DNA of 64,000 nucleotides from Companilactobacillus hulinensis (GCF_003946555.1 NZ_RHOO01000003.1:1-64000), one strand, 5' to 3'. Positions 18,047 through 32,256 are shown, numbered from the stretch's first letter. Numbers and translations are program-made. The notes: generated by a model not told the origin, from the sequence alone.

Positions 18047-20632
18047 TTATTCTTCCGAGTCATCCCCAGAATCATCGTCGGATGTTTCTCCATCTGAAGG
18101 AGCATCTTGTTTCGATTCTGAATCACTAGAAGCTGATTTATCGTCATTATCTGAATTAGAAGTATTATCTGATGATGTATTACCATCACCAGCACTTTCG
18201 TCTACTTCCTCTTCTTCAATTTTTGCCATAGTTGAAACGATTGAATCATCGTCAACCTTTATCAATCTGACACCCAAAGTTGCACGTCCAGTTTGCGATA
18301 CACTATCAACCGCAAAACGAATCATAACACCTTTATCAGTAATCAGCATGATATCTTCGTCACCATTAACTGCTGCTACACCAGCAATAGGACCATTCTT
18401 AGCAGTAACGTTAGCAGTCTTGATACCTTTACCGCCACGTCCCTTAATAGGATACTCCTCTACTGAGGTTCTCTTACCATATCCCTTTTCAGAGATAGTT
18501 AGAACCTCTTCACCAGCTTCAACAATTGATGAACCAACAACGTAATCTTCATCACGTAACTTAATACCACGAACACCGGCAGCGGTTCTTCCCATAGGAC
18601 GAACGTCGCTTTCTCTGAAGGTTACAGCATAACCTTTATGTGTTCCAATAAAGATGACTTTGTCGCCATTTGTTAGGAAGACATTATCAAGTTCATCGCC
18701 ATCTTTAAGCGTTATAGAACGTAGACCAGAATGTCTGATATTTGCGAAGTCCGTTACAGGTGTACGTTTAACAGTTCCGTACTTAGTTACAAAGAACAAA
18801 TACGAATTCTCACGATCAACATTCCTATCAACATTAATAACGGTTTGAATAGTCTCGCCCTTTTCAATATTCAATAGATTGATAACAGGAATTCCCTTTG
18901 CCGTACGACCGTATTCAGGAACTTCATAACCCTTGGTTCTATAGACTTTACCAGTATTAGTAAAGAACAATAGACGATCATGAGTTGAAGTATAAATCAT
19001 ATGTTCAATGAAGTCGTCATCATGAACACCCATTCCTTGAACACCACGGCCGCCACGATTTTGAACACGGAATTCATCCGTAGACAAACGTTTGATATAA
19101 CCTTTGTGTGTCAAAACAACTAGGATATTCTCTTCTTCAATTAGATCTTCATCTTCAATATTAGCAACTTCACTAGCGCGGATTTCAGTTCTTCTTGGAT
19201 CACCGAATTTTTCTTGAATATCAAGCAATTCATCATAAATAATCTTATCAACACGTTCAGGTTTAGCCAAAATATCTTTGTAATCAGCAATTTTTACTAA
19301 TAAATCTTGATATTCTGCTTCAACCTTTTCACGTTCCAAACCTGTCAAACGAACAAGACGCATATCCAAAATAGCTTGCGACTGTTTATCTGATAATTTA
19401 AAACGATCCATCAATGTTTGCTTAGCAACACTAGATGTTTGAGAACCTCTAATAACTTTGATGATTTCATCGATATGATCAAGCGCAATTCTCAATCCTT
19501 CAAGGATATGGGCACGCGCTTGAGCACGACGTAATTCATACTCAGTTCTACGTCTGATAACGACTTCTTGGTGTTTCAAGTAGTACAACAAAACTTCCTT
19601 CAGCGATAAAACACGAGGTGTCTTATCGACGATGGCAACCATGTTGATACCATATGAAATTTGAAGCTGTGTCAACTTGTATAAGTTATTCAAAACAACT
19701 GAGGCACTCATATCACGACGGATATCAATAACTATTCTCATACCTTCACGATCTGATTCATCGTTCAAGTCAGTGATACCTTCAAGCTTTTTATCACGAG
19801 CAAGTTCGGCGATACGTTCTACCAAGTTAGCCTTGTTGACCATATAAGGAAGTTCTGTAACGATAATTTGTTCTGCACCGTTCTTCTTAGTCACAACATC
19901 GACTTTGGCACGAAGCATGATGGTTCCTTTTCCGTGCTCATAGGCTTTTCTAATTCCAGACTTACCCATGATAATTCCGCCAGTTGGGAAATCAGGGCCT
20001 GGAATAACTTTCATTAGATCGGCAATCGTAGCATCCTTGTTGCGCATCAAAATATGTAGCGCATCGATAACTTCTTTTAAGTTATGTGAAGGAATATTAG
20101 TTGTCATACCAACGGCAATACCTGTTGCACCATTAACTAATAGGTTAGGGAATCTAGCAGGTAGAACCATAGGTTCCTTTTCCTCGCCATCATAGTTAGG
20201 TACAAGATCAACAGTATCCTTGTTAATATCACGCAACATTTCAACTGCCATCTTGCTCATACGAGCTTCGGTATAACGCATAGCAGCAGGTGGATCACCA
20301 TCAATAGAACCAAAGTTTCCGTGTCCATCAACTAATGGATAACGGTAACTAAAGTCTTGCGCCATTCTAACCATTGATTCATAAATAGCTGAGTCACCAT
20401 GGGGGTGATACTTACCCATGATATCCCCAACGAATCTGGCACTCTTCTTATATGGCTTGTCAGGTGTAACGCCAAGTTCATTCATACCGTACAAAATACG
20501 ACGGTGAACTGGTTTCAATCCATCACGTACATCTGGAAGCGCACGAGATACGATAACACTGGCAGCGTAATCTACGAAAGATTTTTTCATTACTTCCGTC
20601 AAATTAACATTTGCTATTCTTCTATCGTCCAT
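18047..20632 (-). CDS. gyrA: DNA gyrase subunit A
   Basis: 861 residues. Breaks and rejoins DNA to add negative supercoils, with GyrB. The N-terminal part has the quinolone-pocket segment [17 protein letters not shown] (Ser then Glu at the two classical resistance positions, the wild-type pattern) and the catalytic Tyr in [12 protein letters not shown]. The C-terminal DNA-wrapping domain carries the GRGGKGIKT-type box and ends in a Glu/Asp/Ser-rich acidic tail of about 50 residues. It lies 24 bases after gyrB, in the same operon. Confidence 0.97.
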   Translation of the reverse strand: MDDRRIANVNLTEVMKKSFVDYAASVIVSRALPDVRDGLKPVHRRILYGMNELGVTPDKPYKKSARFVGDIMGKYHPHGDSAIYESMVRMAQDFSYRYPLVDGHGNFGSIDGDPPAAMRYTEARMSKMAVEMLRDINKDTVDLVPNYDGEEKEPMVLPARFPNLLVNGATGIAVGMTTNIPSHNLKEVIDALHILMRNKDATIADLMKVIPGPDFPTGGIIMGKSGIRKAYEHGKGTIMLRAKVDVVTKKNGAEQIIVTELPYMVNKANLVERIAELARDKKLEGITDLNDESDREGMRIVIDIRRDMSASVVLNNLYKLTQLQISYGINMVAIVDKTPRVLSLKEVLLYYLKHQEVVIRRRTEYELRRAQARAHILEGLRIALDHIDEIIKVIRGSQTSSVAKQTLMDRFKLSDKQSQAILDMRLVRLTGLEREKVEAEYQDLLVKIADYKDILAKPERVDKIIYDELLDIQEKFGDPRRTEIRASEVANIEDEDLIEEENILVVLTHKGYIKRLSTDEFRVQNRGGRGVQGMGVHDDDFIEHMIYTSTHDRLLFFTNTGKVYRTKGYEVPEYGRTAKGIPVINLLNIEKGETIQTVINVDRNVDRENSYLFFVTKYGTVKRTPVTDFANIRHSGLRSITLKDGDELDNVFLTNGDKVIFIGTHKGYAVTFRESDVRPMGRTAAGVRGIKLRDEDYVVGSSIVEAGEEVLTISEKGYGKRTSVEEYPIKGRGGKGIKTANVTAKNGPIAGVAAVNGDEDIMLITDKGVMIRFAVDSVSQTGRATLGVRLIKVDDDSIVSTMAKIEEEEVDESAGDGNTSSDNTSNSDNDDKSASSDSESKQDAPSDGETSDDDSGDDSEE

Positions 20633-20656
20633 TAACTTGCTTTCCTTTCTTAAAAA

Positions 20657-23730
<3,074 letters not shown>

Positions 23731-23940
23731 TTATTCGATTTCAAAACTTTGATCACCGATAACAACTACATCGCCTTTGTGCAACTTCTTGCCACGACGG
23801 TTTTCTGCTTCACCATTAAGACTGACCGAATTTTCACGTAAGAACCACTTGGCTTGACCACCAGTTGAAATGATTCCAGTGTCCTTAAGTAATTGACCCA
23901 ATGTGATAAATTCAGTATCGATTGTAATTTTTTGTGACAT
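23731..23940 (-). CDS. yaaA: S4-domain RNA-binding protein YaaA
   Basis: 69 residues, with the S4-like core (ITLGQLLKDTGIISTGGQAKWFL and GEAENRRGKKLHKGDVV). It sits between dnaN and recF in most Bacilli; thought to bind ribosomal RNA. The ATG follows AGGGTG. It begins a transcript of its own, with a good promoter just upstream, followed by recF, gyrB and gyrA. Confidence 0.93.
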   Translation of the reverse strand: MSQKITIDTEFITLGQLLKDTGIISTGGQAKWFLRENSVSLNGEAENRRGKKLHKGDVVVIGDQSFEIE

Positions 23941-23986
23941 ATTAACACCCTATTTATTAGATTTATACCATTAAAGACATAACATA

Positions 23987-24015
23987 ATTATAGTAGTTTT
24001 TTAGTTAAAAGACAA
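23987..24015 (-). promoter_or_regulatory. Promoter of yaaA-recF-gyrB-gyrA
   Basis: Minus strand -35 TTGTCT (24010-24015), spacer exactly 17, -10 TATAAT (23987-23992). About 47 bases before the yaaA start and after the dnaN terminator. Confidence 0.8.
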
Positions 24016-24130
24016 CTTAAACGTTATTGAGAGCACTTCTAAGCAATTTTTGACAATTCAAGTATCTACCCACTAAAAAAGCTTAGAAAAACTCTTATAG
24101 CAAAAATTACGGCTTAAATGTGGAATAAGG

Positions 24131-24164
24131 CAAAAAAATAACCCAGAACGAAATGTTCTGGGTT
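24131..24164 (-). terminator. Terminator after dnaN
   Basis: AACCCAGAAC and GTTCTGGGTT form a 10-bp stem, followed on the minus strand by TTATTTTTTTG. It closes the dnaA-dnaN transcript. Confidence 0.9.
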
Positions 24165-24185
24165 AAATTCATCCGAGGATCAAGT

Positions 24186-25322
24186 TTAGAATGTACGAAC
24201 TGGTGTAATTAATTGGACAAAGTTATCTTTATCATCCACTGGACGTAGTGTAAATGGATGAAGTGGTGATGTAAAACTCATTTCAATTGTGGTGTTGCTT
24301 CCAAACGACCTCAAAGCATCTTTTAGGTAATCTGGATTAAATGAAATATCCAAATCGTCTCCATCAAGGTTTTCAAAATCAAGAACTTCTTCAACAGTAC
24401 CAACTTCAGGTGAATTTCCATAAAGTGTAGCCTTTCTATCCAATGCTTTGATTTCTAATTTGATAACGTTATTTCTACTTTCATGAGAAAGAAGTGAAGC
24501 ACGCTCAACTGATGCTAATAAATTACTTGTGTCAAAAGTTAATCTTGTATTTGAATCTTCGGGGATCAAGCGGTCTGTTTCTGGATATCTTCCATCCAAT
24601 AGACGTGAGTAAAACATTACGTTATCGAAGCTGAACAGAACTTGATTCTCAGAGATTGACATTGAGATTTCTTTAACTGAATCGCTAATGGTTCTAACTA
24701 GTTCAGTTAAACTCTTACCAGGAATAATAAGATTATATTCTTCATCACTGGTAATGTTTATCTTTCGTTGTGATAAACGGTGACTATCAGTCGCTACTAA
24801 TGTTAAGCCTTCACTATTAATGATGAAGTTAACACCAGTAAGTACTGGACGACTTTCTTGTGTTGATACGGCAATTACAGTCTGGTTGACAACCTCTTTG
24901 AATAAGTCAGTTGGAAAGACCAATTGGTTGTTTGTTTCAACTTCTGGAAGATGTGGGTAATTATTTGCATCCAAACCATTAATGGTGAATTCTGAAACAC
25001 CGGATGAAATTAGTGTTTGATTATTGTTAAGTACTTCTAATTCAAAGTTGTCACCAGGTAATTTTTTGATGATTTCGTTAAAAAATCTAGCAGGTAAAAC
25101 AATTGATCCAGTGCTTTCGATTGTTAAGTCATTATCAGCATCATCTTTTGAAATAAAGGATGTAATTGAAATGTCTGAATTACTACCTGTGATTCTTAAA
25201 CCTGATTCTGTAAGTTCAAGTTTCATCCCAGTAAGAATAGGAATTGTTGTTTTTGTTGAAATAGCACGCTGAACATTTGTAGTTTGATTTACGAATTTAG
25301 TGCGATCGATTGAAAATTTCAT
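24186..25322 (-). CDS. dnaN: DNA polymerase III beta subunit (sliding clamp)
   Basis: 378 residues, the usual length, with the three repeated clamp domains. Starts MKFSIDRTKF and ends PFTLRPVDDKDNFVQLITPVRTF, the conserved clamp C-terminus. Tethers the polymerase to DNA as a dimeric ring. The ATG follows AGGGAG. Separated from dnaA by 160 bases containing the second half of oriC. Confidence 0.97.
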   Translation of the reverse strand: MKFSIDRTKFVNQTTNVQRAISTKTTIPILTGMKLELTESGLRITGSNSDISITSFISKDDADNDLTIESTGSIVLPARFFNEIIKKLPGDNFELEVLNNNQTLISSGVSEFTINGLDANNYPHLPEVETNNQLVFPTDLFKEVVNQTVIAVSTQESRPVLTGVNFIINSEGLTLVATDSHRLSQRKINITSDEEYNLIIPGKSLTELVRTISDSVKEISMSISENQVLFSFDNVMFYSRLLDGRYPETDRLIPEDSNTRLTFDTSNLLASVERASLLSHESRNNVIKLEIKALDRKATLYGNSPEVGTVEEVLDFENLDGDDLDISFNPDYLKDALRSFGSNTTIEMSFTSPLHPFTLRPVDDKDNFVQLITPVRTF

Positions 25323-25337
25323 TTATCTGACTCCCTA

Positions 25338-25452
25338 TTTTAATTAATTAATATATAAATAGCAGTAGTAGTAGGTGCTGTGAATTCTGTGGATAACTAT
25401 TTGGAAGATATATTTTGCTTGAAAAAGTCCTGTTATTAACAGCTGTGGATAA
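25338..25452. other. oriC, dnaA-dnaN part: unwinding region with DnaA-trio-like element and two DnaA boxes
   Basis: Two perfect DnaA boxes (TTATCCACA on the minus strand) lie at 25388-25396 and 25444-25452. Reading on from the first, a 13-base spacer is followed by CTACTACTACTGCTA (25360-25374) and then AT-only sequence down to 25338. This is the order described in Bacillus subtilis, where the repeated trios lead DnaA onto the strand at the site of melting. The arrangement is seen; the function is inferred from that precedent. Confidence 0.8.
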
Positions 25453-25482
25453 CTTCTTATAAGTTCAAAAGTTTTCAACATG

Positions 25483-26859
25483 TTAATTTCTCAGTTCATC
25501 CTTCAATTCGTTAACCGCCATTTTAATATCATTATCACTAATGACTAACTCGGCTATTTTATCACATGAATGCATGACTGTCGTATGATCTTTTCCGCCA
25601 AATTCCATTCCGATTTGTGGAAGTGAACGATCGGTTAATTCTCTGGACAAGTACATTGCTATTTGTCGAGGTACAACGATAGTTTTGACACGTTTTTTGC
25701 CTTTTAAGTCATTGATCGAAACGTGATAGTATTTTGCGACCTTATTTTGTATCTTTGCGATTGAAAGTCCTTTTTTCTCTTTCGAGAGTTTAAATAGTTT
25801 CAAAGCATCGGCAGCGATTGACTTAGTAATATCAGCATTTTTCAAAGTTGAGTAAGCTTGAACACGAATTAATGCTCCTTCTAGCTCACGAACATTAGTA
25901 TCAACCTGTTCAGCAATATAAGATAAGGTATCGTTAGGAATCTCAAGGTGTTCAGCCTCTGCTTTATTGCGGAGAATGGCAATTCTTGTTTCTAAATCTG
26001 GAGCAGTTATATCAACTGATAAGCCCCATTTAAAACGAGAGACAAGTCGCTCTTGTAATTTTGGTATTTCGTTTGGTAGACGGTCAGATGTCATTACGAT
26101 CTGTTTGCCGTTATCGTGTAATTCATTGAAGGTATGGAAAAACTCTTCTTGAGTCCCCTCTTTTTCGGCGAAAAATTGAATGTCATCTATTAATAGTAGA
26201 TCGACATTTCGATATTCTTGTCGAAAATCATCTTGGGTTCTTGTCTGAATTGAGTTGATAAAATCATTAGCGAAAGTTTCACTAGTTACATATTTTACTT
26301 TTGCTCCTGGTTCGATTTTTATCATCTGATGCCCTATAGCCTGCATCAAGTGAGTTTTTCCAAGTCCCACCCCACCATAAATAAATAGTGGATTATAAAT
26401 AACTCCAGGTTCTTCGGCAACGGCCAAAGCTGCTGCATGAGCCATTTGGTTACCAGAACCGGTAATAAATGAATCAAAAGTATATTTTGGATTTAAATGA
26501 GAATTGTGAAAAACATGACCTGATTTTTCAGAGTCATTATTTGTTTCTTTTGGAGCAGTCTTTTGAGGCTGCTCTTTTTGTGCGTGTTCCTCTTCTGTTT
26601 CGATAATCGGATTTAATTCGATACCGTTGAATTCATATGAGTAAATGGCAACTTCTTCCGCATAGTGGCGCTCCCAATAATCTTTGTGGAGATCAGTTGG
26701 TACAGCAATGTGGATGTCATTTCCTTCGATGTACAAAGGTTCAGCACTTCCGACCCAGGTATTAAAACTAACTGGAGTCAAACTTTCTTTGAGTTTTTGT
26801 TTAAAGTAAGTCCAAAAGTCAGTCATGGAGGAGTCGGATGAATTATTTATGTTTTGCAC
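25483..26859 (-). CDS. dnaA: Chromosomal replication initiator DnaA
   Basis: 458 residues. Domain I (about 12-85) begins DFWTYFKQKLKESLTPVSFNTW; a Glu/Lys/Asn-rich linker follows. The AAA+ domain carries Walker A GGVGLGKT (162-169) and Walker B LLIDDIQF. Domain IV ends with the helix-turn-helix signature GGKDHTTVMHSCDKI. The start is a GTG with GGGGGGA 6 bases upstream; a later ATG (residue 12) has no such site. Flanked on both sides by DnaA boxes, allowing autoregulation. Confidence 0.97.
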   Translation of the reverse strand: MQNINNSSDSSMTDFWTYFKQKLKESLTPVSFNTWVGSAEPLYIEGNDIHIAVPTDLHKDYWERHYAEEVAIYSYEFNGIELNPIIETEEEHAQKEQPQKTAPKETNNDSEKSGHVFHNSHLNPKYTFDSFITGSGNQMAHAAALAVAEEPGVIYNPLFIYGGVGLGKTHLMQAIGHQMIKIEPGAKVKYVTSETFANDFINSIQTRTQDDFRQEYRNVDLLLIDDIQFFAEKEGTQEEFFHTFNELHDNGKQIVMTSDRLPNEIPKLQERLVSRFKWGLSVDITAPDLETRIAILRNKAEAEHLEIPNDTLSYIAEQVDTNVRELEGALIRVQAYSTLKNADITKSIAADALKLFKLSKEKKGLSIAKIQNKVAKYYHVSINDLKGKKRVKTIVVPRQIAMYLSRELTDRSLPQIGMEFGGKDHTTVMHSCDKIAELVISDNDIKMAVNELKDELRN

Positions 26860-26937
26860 GTATTTCCCCCCAATCTAAGTTGTTTATAATTTTTTACGGA
26901 AAAAAGACAGTTTATATTTTATCATTCTATAAAAAAG

Positions 26938-27214
26938 TTTTCCACAGAACAGATGTTTAAATTTATTTATTTTAACAAGGTGTTTATCAACAGAAATTCT
27001 GCCTGTGGATTATTGTAACTCTTTTGAGTTATTAACACAGTTATCCACAAATATTTTCAGAACAAAGTCCATTTTTACGGGGCTTAAGAGAACTTTGTAA
27101 CTGTAGTTTTAAACCTGTGGAAAACTCGTTCACAGCAAAAAAATCGATTGGAAAAATTTGTTAAGAGACTTGTGGAAAAAATAAGTTGCTAACTTAATCC
27201 ACAAATTATCCACA
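26938..27214. other. oriC, dnaA-rpmH part: cluster of DnaA boxes
   Basis: The 505-base gap between dnaA and rpmH has no gene. I count eight boxes: TTTTCCACA 26938, TTATCAACA 26984, TAATCCACA on the minus strand at 27004, TTATCCACA 27041, TTTTCCACA on the minus strand at 27116 and 27171, TAATCCACA 27195 and TTATCCACA 27206. Together with the boxes on the dnaN side this gives the bipartite origin of Bacilli. Genes on both sides point away from it. Confidence 0.93.
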
Positions 27215-27275
27215 AGACGTAATGTTCAAAAGTAATTTATTAAATCTTCTACTTATAGAAAATTTGGTATTTAAA

Positions 27276-27303
27276 TTGACGTAAAAGCATGGTATTATAT
27301 ACG
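27276..27303 (+). promoter_or_regulatory. Putative rpmH promoter
   Basis: TTGACG (27276-27281), 16-base spacer, TATACG (27298-27303), followed by a 60-base leader to the rpmH start. Confidence 0.55.
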
Positions 27304-27364
27304 AGCAATTGTCTGAAGAAGTGAATTAAAATTATTAAAGTATAAAAGTCAGGAGGTTTATTGA

Positions 27365-27505
27365 ATGACTACAAAGAGAACATATCAACCAAAGAAGCGT
27401 CATCGTGAACGCGTCCATGGTTTCATGAAAAGAATGAGTACAAGTAATGGTCGCAGGGTTCTTGCAAGACGCCGCAAAAAGGGTAGAAAAGTATTATCAG
27501 CTTAG
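27365..27505 (+). CDS. rpmH: 50S ribosomal protein L34
   Basis: 46 residues, read directly from the sequence: starts [20 protein letters not shown] and ends GRKVLSA, with the [13 protein letters not shown] core. About a third of its residues are Lys or Arg, as expected. AGGAGG lies 8 bases before the ATG. First gene rightward from oriC, followed by an intercistronic terminator and rnpA. Confidence 0.97.
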   Translation: MTTKRTYQPKKRHRERVHGFMKRMSTSNGRRVLARRRKKGRKVLSA

Positions 27506-27513
27506 TTTTGAAG

Positions 27514-27541
27514 GATCACTAAATTTTGGTGGTCTTTTTTT
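27514..27541 (+). terminator. Intercistronic terminator/attenuator between rpmH and rnpA
   Basis: GATCACTA and TGGTGGTC pair (with G-T pairs) around a 5-base loop, then a run of T. It lies only 30 bases before rnpA, so it probably lowers rnpA expression relative to L34. Confidence 0.75.
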
Positions 27542-27570
27542 ATTAGAAAAACAAGAGACTATGGTGACAT

Positions 27571-27912
27571 ATGAGAAAAAGTTATCGAATTAAAAAAGAA
27601 AATGAGTACCAATATGTCTACTCACAAGGAAAGTCATGCGCTAATCGAAATTTTGTTCTGTACCAAATGCCTAAAAAAGAACAAAAACATTTTCGAGTTG
27701 GGCTTTCAGTAGGTAAGAAGGTTTCCCACACGGCCGTTGGACGTAATCGTATCAAAAGATATGTACGCCAATCTCTGTTGGAACTAAAACCTGAAATACC
27801 AGCAGAATTGGATTTTTTGATTATTGCAAGAAAACCATCTGTTGATCTGGACATGTTTGAAACAAAGAAAAATATCGTACACTTACTAAAATTAGGTAAG
27901 ATAATAGGGTAA
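27571..27912 (+). CDS. rnpA: Ribonuclease P protein component
   Basis: 113 residues. Protein subunit that assists the RNase P RNA in maturing tRNA 5' ends. Contains [29 protein letters not shown], which includes the conserved RNR-type Arg-rich helix. Follows rpmH and precedes yidC by 30 bases. The start has only GGTG at 5 bases as a site. Confidence 0.95.
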   Translation: MRKSYRIKKENEYQYVYSQGKSCANRNFVLYQMPKKEQKHFRVGLSVGKKVSHTAVGRNRIKRYVRQSLLELKPEIPAELDFLIIARKPSVDLDMFETKKNIVHLLKLGKIIG

Positions 27913-27942
27913 GAAAAATATATAGACTTATAGGTGTAAAAG

Positions 27943-28785
27943 GTGAATAAAAAAAGCTTAAAGAAATACTTAGGTGTCGCACTCTTATTGAGTGTGGTTC
28001 TAGTTTTAGCCGGTTGTTCTAACCTAAATGAGCCGATTACTAGTCATAGTAGTGGATTTTGGGATCACTATATTCTTTATAGTTTCTCAAGATTTATTCT
28101 TTGGTTAGCATCTCTTGTTGGTAACAGCTATGGTTGGGCAATTGTGCTATTTACTATCGTAATTAGAGTTATTCTATTGCCTCTTAACTGGTTCCAGACT
28201 AGAAGTATGAATAAACAGATGCAGATTCAGCCTGAAATGCAGGCTCTGCAGAAGAAATATTCAGCAAAAGATGTCGATACACAACAAAAGTTACGTGAAG
28301 AAACGCAAAAGTTATATAGTGAAGCCGGAGTTAATCCAATCGCAGGATGTCTGCCATTAGCTGTTCAAATGCCAGTTATGTTTGCCTTGTATCAAGCTAT
28401 TTATAAGACAACACAATTGCGTGATGGTAGTTTCTTGTGGATGCAATTGGGTAAAGCCGATCCATACTACATTATGGCTATTTTAGCTGGTGTATTTACT
28501 TTCTTAAGTACATACATTTCTAGTTATTCTCAACCATCACAGAACGCTACAACAAAGATCATGACTTATGTAATGCCTATCTTTATCTTTGTTCCTGCTT
28601 TAACATTCCCATCAGCTATTACAATTTACTGGGTTGTTACTAATGCGTTCCAAGTTCTTCAGACATTGGCCTTCCAGAATCCTTTCAAGTTCCGTCGTGA
28701 ACGAAGAGAGAAAGAAGAAGCCGAGCGTGAAAAGGAACGTAAACTTAGAAAAGCTAAGAAACGTGTCTATAAGCGTCGTAAATAA
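27943..28785 (+). CDS. yidC: Membrane protein insertase YidC/OxaA, lipoprotein type
   Basis: 280 residues from a GTG start. The N-terminus is a lipoprotein signal (lipobox LAGC, Cys about 25). Five membrane segments follow, with the WAIVLFTIVIRVILLPLNW segment holding the functional Arg of the groove and the EAGVNPIAGCLPLAVQMPVMFALY motif. The C-terminal tail is strongly basic, as expected for ribosome contact. The jag/khpB gene that often follows yidC in Bacilli is not present before mnmE. Confidence 0.95.
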   Translation: MNKKSLKKYLGVALLLSVVLVLAGCSNLNEPITSHSSGFWDHYILYSFSRFILWLASLVGNSYGWAIVLFTIVIRVILLPLNWFQTRSMNKQMQIQPEMQALQKKYSAKDVDTQQKLREETQKLYSEAGVNPIAGCLPLAVQMPVMFALYQAIYKTTQLRDGSFLWMQLGKADPYYIMAILAGVFTFLSTYISSYSQPSQNATTKIMTYVMPIFIFVPALTFPSAITIYWVVTNAFQVLQTLAFQNPFKFRRERREKEEAEREKERKLRKAKKRVYKRRK

Positions 28786-28863
28786 TTGACAATTAAAACA
28801 AATGTCGTTAAGATGTTTTAGAAATTTGTTTTTAAAAATTGTTATATACATAGAAAAGTAGTC

Positions 28864-28907
28864 AAAGTGCTTTTCCGTCTTTTGGGACGGATTATGCACT
28901 TTTTTTG
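28864..28907 (+). terminator. Terminator after yidC
   Basis: AAAGTGC and GCACTTT form the outer stem around an inner CCGTC/GACGG hairpin, followed by a T run. mnmE starts 30 bases later, so it needs read-through or a promoter I cannot identify. Confidence 0.8.
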
Positions 28908-28937
28908 TGCTCAAAATTAGAAATTAAGGAGATTATC

Positions 28938-30323
28938 ATGCCAACAGTAACTGAATATGACACTATTGCAGCTATCTCGACACCACCTGGGGAAGGTGGA
29001 ATATCGATTGTCCGTCTCTCGGGGGATCAAGCAATAGAGGTTGCTAAGAAAATCTATAAAGGCAAAGACTTGGCCAAAGTTCCTACACATACGATCAATT
29101 ATGGTCATATCTATGATCCAACTGATGACAGTTTGGTTGATGAGGTCATGGTATCAGTTATGCGTGCACCTAAGACCTTTACAAGAGAAGATGTTGTTGA
29201 GATAAACACCCATGGTGGTATTGTTCCAACGAACAAGGTATTGCAATTATTGATCGGCGCTGGAGCCAGAATGGCTGAACCGGGTGAATTTACCAAACGT
29301 GCCTTCTTAAATGGTCGAATCGATTTGACTGAAGCTGAATCAGTTATGGACTTGATTCGTGCCAAGACTGATAAGGCAATGCAGGTTGCTGTTAACCAAT
29401 TGGATGGTAATTTAAATCACTTGATTTCAAACTTGCGCCAAGAAATATTAGATGCATTAGCTCAAGTCGAAGTAAATATTGATTATCCTGAATATGATAC
29501 TGAACAAATGACGACTAAGATGTTGCTGGAGAAGGCAAAATTAGTCGGTTCGAATATCGACGCACTCTTGAAGACGGCTGATTCTGGTGAAATTCTTCAA
29601 CACGGTTTAGCAACAGCGATTGTCGGTAAACCTAATGTTGGAAAATCAAGCTTGTTGAATCGTTTGTTGGACGAAGATAAGGCTATCGTTACAGATGTAG
29701 CGGGTACTACTCGTGATGTTGTTGAACAATACGTTAATATCGACGGCGTTCCGCTCAAATTGATCGATACAGCCGGTGTTCGTGATACAGAGGATAAGGT
29801 TGAGAAAATCGGTGTTGAACGTTCTCTTAAGGCTTTGAAGGAAGCAGACTTAGTTATTTTAGTTTTGGATTCAAGTCGCAAACTAGAAGCAGATGATATT
29901 GAGTTATTGGATGCTACAAAAGATAAGCGCCGAATTATTATTTTTAATAAACAAGATTTAGTACCCGTTATAACGCCAAATGATGTTTCTCAATTGAAGG
30001 ATGATGACATAATCCTTGTTACATCAGCAATTAAGAACGATGGTATTGATACAATCAAACAAACAATTGGAAAGATTTTTAATGCAGGAATTGAAGATAG
30101 CAGTACAGATGTCATCATAACTAGTGCTCGTCAGGCTGGTTTGTTGCGTCAGGCTAAGGCTAATCTTAATGATGTTATTTCTGGAATCGAAGCTGGGATG
30201 CCAATTGATCTAGTACAGATCGATATGACTTCTTGTTGGGATACGTTAGGTGAAATAACTGGTGAGAGTTATCCAGATGAATTGATAACACAACTATTCT
30301 CACAATTCTGTTTAGGAAAATAG
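28938..30323 (+). CDS. mnmE: tRNA modification GTPase MnmE (TrmE)
   Basis: 461 residues from the ATG at 28938, preceded by AAGGAG; the open frame upstream runs back into the terminator. With MnmG it modifies the wobble uridine of certain tRNAs. The N-terminal folate-binding domain (about 1-120) begins [23 protein letters not shown]. The GTPase domain has [17 protein letters not shown] and FNKQDL. The C-terminus ends FCLGK, carrying the conserved functional Cys. Confidence 0.97.
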   Translation: MPTVTEYDTIAAISTPPGEGGISIVRLSGDQAIEVAKKIYKGKDLAKVPTHTINYGHIYDPTDDSLVDEVMVSVMRAPKTFTREDVVEINTHGGIVPTNKVLQLLIGAGARMAEPGEFTKRAFLNGRIDLTEAESVMDLIRAKTDKAMQVAVNQLDGNLNHLISNLRQEILDALAQVEVNIDYPEYDTEQMTTKMLLEKAKLVGSNIDALLKTADSGEILQHGLATAIVGKPNVGKSSLLNRLLDEDKAIVTDVAGTTRDVVEQYVNIDGVPLKLIDTAGVRDTEDKVEKIGVERSLKALKEADLVILVLDSSRKLEADDIELLDATKDKRRIIIFNKQDLVPVITPNDVSQLKDDDIILVTSAIKNDGIDTIKQTIGKIFNAGIEDSSTDVIITSARQAGLLRQAKANLNDVISGIEAGMPIDLVQIDMTSCWDTLGEITGESYPDELITQLFSQFCLGK

Positions 30324-30331
30324 GTGAAAGA

Positions 30332-32236
30332 ATGCAAGTTAAGGAATTTGATTCAGAGAATTACGATGTCGTAGTTGTAGGAGCCGGACACGCTGGTTCT
30401 GAAGCTGCACTAGCAAGTGCCCGTATGGGTCAAAAAACACTCTTAGTGACGATTAATTTGGACATGGTGGCGTTTATGCCATGTAACCCATCAGTCGGTG
30501 GTCCAGCTAAAGGAATCGTTGTCAGAGAAGTTGATGCTCTTGGTGGCGAAATGGGTAAGAATATCGATAAGACATACATTCAAATGCGTATGTTGAATAC
30601 TGGTAAGGGTCCTGCCGTTCGTGCATTACGTGCTCAAGCCGATAAGAATATGTACCATCGTATGATGAAGCAGACTTTGGAAGAAGAGCCTAATCTGACC
30701 CTTCGTCAAGGAATCGTTGAAAAATTAATTGTTGAAGATGGTGTCTGCAAGGGTGTTGTTACAGCAACTGGTGCTAGATATCATGCTAAGTCAGTTGTTC
30801 TAACTGCTGGTACTTCATCACGTGGTAAGATCATCATCGGTGAATTGACTTATTCATCTGGTCCTAACAACAGTATCCCTTCAATCAAGTTGTCAGAAGA
30901 CCTTGAAAGTCATGGTTTCAAACTAACTCGTTTCAAGACTGGTACTCCTCCACGTGTCAACAAGTCAACAATTGACTTCGATAAGACAGAAGAACAACCT
31001 GGAGATAAAGAACCAAATCACTTCTCATTCGAGACACCTGATTCACAATATTTAAAGGATCAATTGTCATGCTGGATGACTTATACTAATGCCACAACCC
31101 ACTCGATTATTCGTGAGAACCTTAGTCGTGCACCGATGTTTTCTGGTGTGATCAAGGGTGTTGGACCAAGATATTGTCCTTCAATTGAAGACAAAATCGT
31201 ACGTTTTGCTGACAAGCCACGTCACCAGATTTTCTTAGAGCCAGAAGGTAAGGATACGGAAGAATATTACGTTGGTGACTTCTCAACATCAATGCCAGAA
31301 GAAGTTCAACTAAAGATGTTGCACTCAGTTGCTGGTCTTGAACATGCTAAGTTAATGCGTCCTGGTTATGCTATCGAATATGACGTTATCGAACCATGGC
31401 AATTGAAATTGAACCTTGAAACAAAGGTTGTTAAGAATCTATTTACTGCCGGTCAAATGAACGGTACTTCAGGTTATGAAGAGGCTGCTGGACAAGGTTT
31501 GATGGCCGGAATCAATGCTGCATTGCGTGCTCAAAACAAAGATCCATTTATTTTACGTAGGGATGAAGCATATATCGGCGTTATGATCGACGACTTGGTC
31601 ACAAAGGGAACTAATGAGCCATACAGATTGTTAACTAGTCGTGCTGAGTATCGTTTGATTCTTCGTCATGATAACGCCGATTTGCGCTTGACTGACAAGG
31701 GATATGACTTAGGCTTGATCAGTGATGATCGTTATGAAAGGTTTAACGAAAAACGTAACGCTACAGAAAAAGAATTAACACGTTTGAATCGTAAAATGAT
31801 TACTCCTAAGATGGCAGAACCATTTATGACAAGCCACAATTTGAAGGGCTTGAAAGATGGAATTCTGGCTGATCATTTATTGAGACGTCCTGAGGTTCAC
31901 TATGAGGATATTATTAGTATGATCGGTGATCCAGAAGGTGGACCTGTTGATCGTAGAATTAAGGAGCAAGTTGAAATTGCTATCAAATACGCTGGATATA
32001 TCAAGAAGGAAGAATTGAAGATCGAACGTCTTAAGAAGATGGAATCAAAGAAGATTCCTGACCGTATCGATTATACAAAGGTTCCATCACTTGCTACTGA
32101 GGCTGTACAAAAATTGAGCAAGATCAATCCGCAAACTATTGCCCAAGCCAGTCGTATCAGTGGAGTAAATCCTGCTGATATCGGAATTTTGAGTGTTTAT
32201 ATAGAACAAGGAAGAATCGCTAAAGTATCTGAATAA
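30332..32236 (+). CDS. mnmG: tRNA uridine-5-carboxymethylaminomethyl modification enzyme MnmG (GidA)
   Basis: 634 residues, FAD-binding partner of MnmE. The N-terminal [17 protein letters not shown] is the dinucleotide fold; [12 protein letters not shown] and TGTSSRGKI follow, and the C-terminal helical domain begins about residue 550. It starts 8 bases after the mnmE stop with AGGTGA as its site. Ends in a clear terminator, closing the rightward oriC block. Confidence 0.97.
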   Translation: MQVKEFDSENYDVVVVGAGHAGSEAALASARMGQKTLLVTINLDMVAFMPCNPSVGGPAKGIVVREVDALGGEMGKNIDKTYIQMRMLNTGKGPAVRALRAQADKNMYHRMMKQTLEEEPNLTLRQGIVEKLIVEDGVCKGVVTATGARYHAKSVVLTAGTSSRGKIIIGELTYSSGPNNSIPSIKLSEDLESHGFKLTRFKTGTPPRVNKSTIDFDKTEEQPGDKEPNHFSFETPDSQYLKDQLSCWMTYTNATTHSIIRENLSRAPMFSGVIKGVGPRYCPSIEDKIVRFADKPRHQIFLEPEGKDTEEYYVGDFSTSMPEEVQLKMLHSVAGLEHAKLMRPGYAIEYDVIEPWQLKLNLETKVVKNLFTAGQMNGTSGYEEAAGQGLMAGINAALRAQNKDPFILRRDEAYIGVMIDDLVTKGTNEPYRLLTSRAEYRLILRHDNADLRLTDKGYDLGLISDDRYERFNEKRNATEKELTRLNRKMITPKMAEPFMTSHNLKGLKDGILADHLLRRPEVHYEDIISMIGDPEGGPVDRRIKEQVEIAIKYAGYIKKEELKIERLKKMESKKIPDRIDYTKVPSLATEAVQKLSKINPQTIAQASRISGVNPADIGILSVYIEQGRIAKVSE

Positions 32237-32256
32237 AATTGGAATAAGTTACTATA

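Noticed and set aside
18348-20635. Several plus-strand open frames opposite gyrA
   Set aside because: No ribosome binding sites or plausible products; they mirror the codon pattern of gyrA on the other strand.
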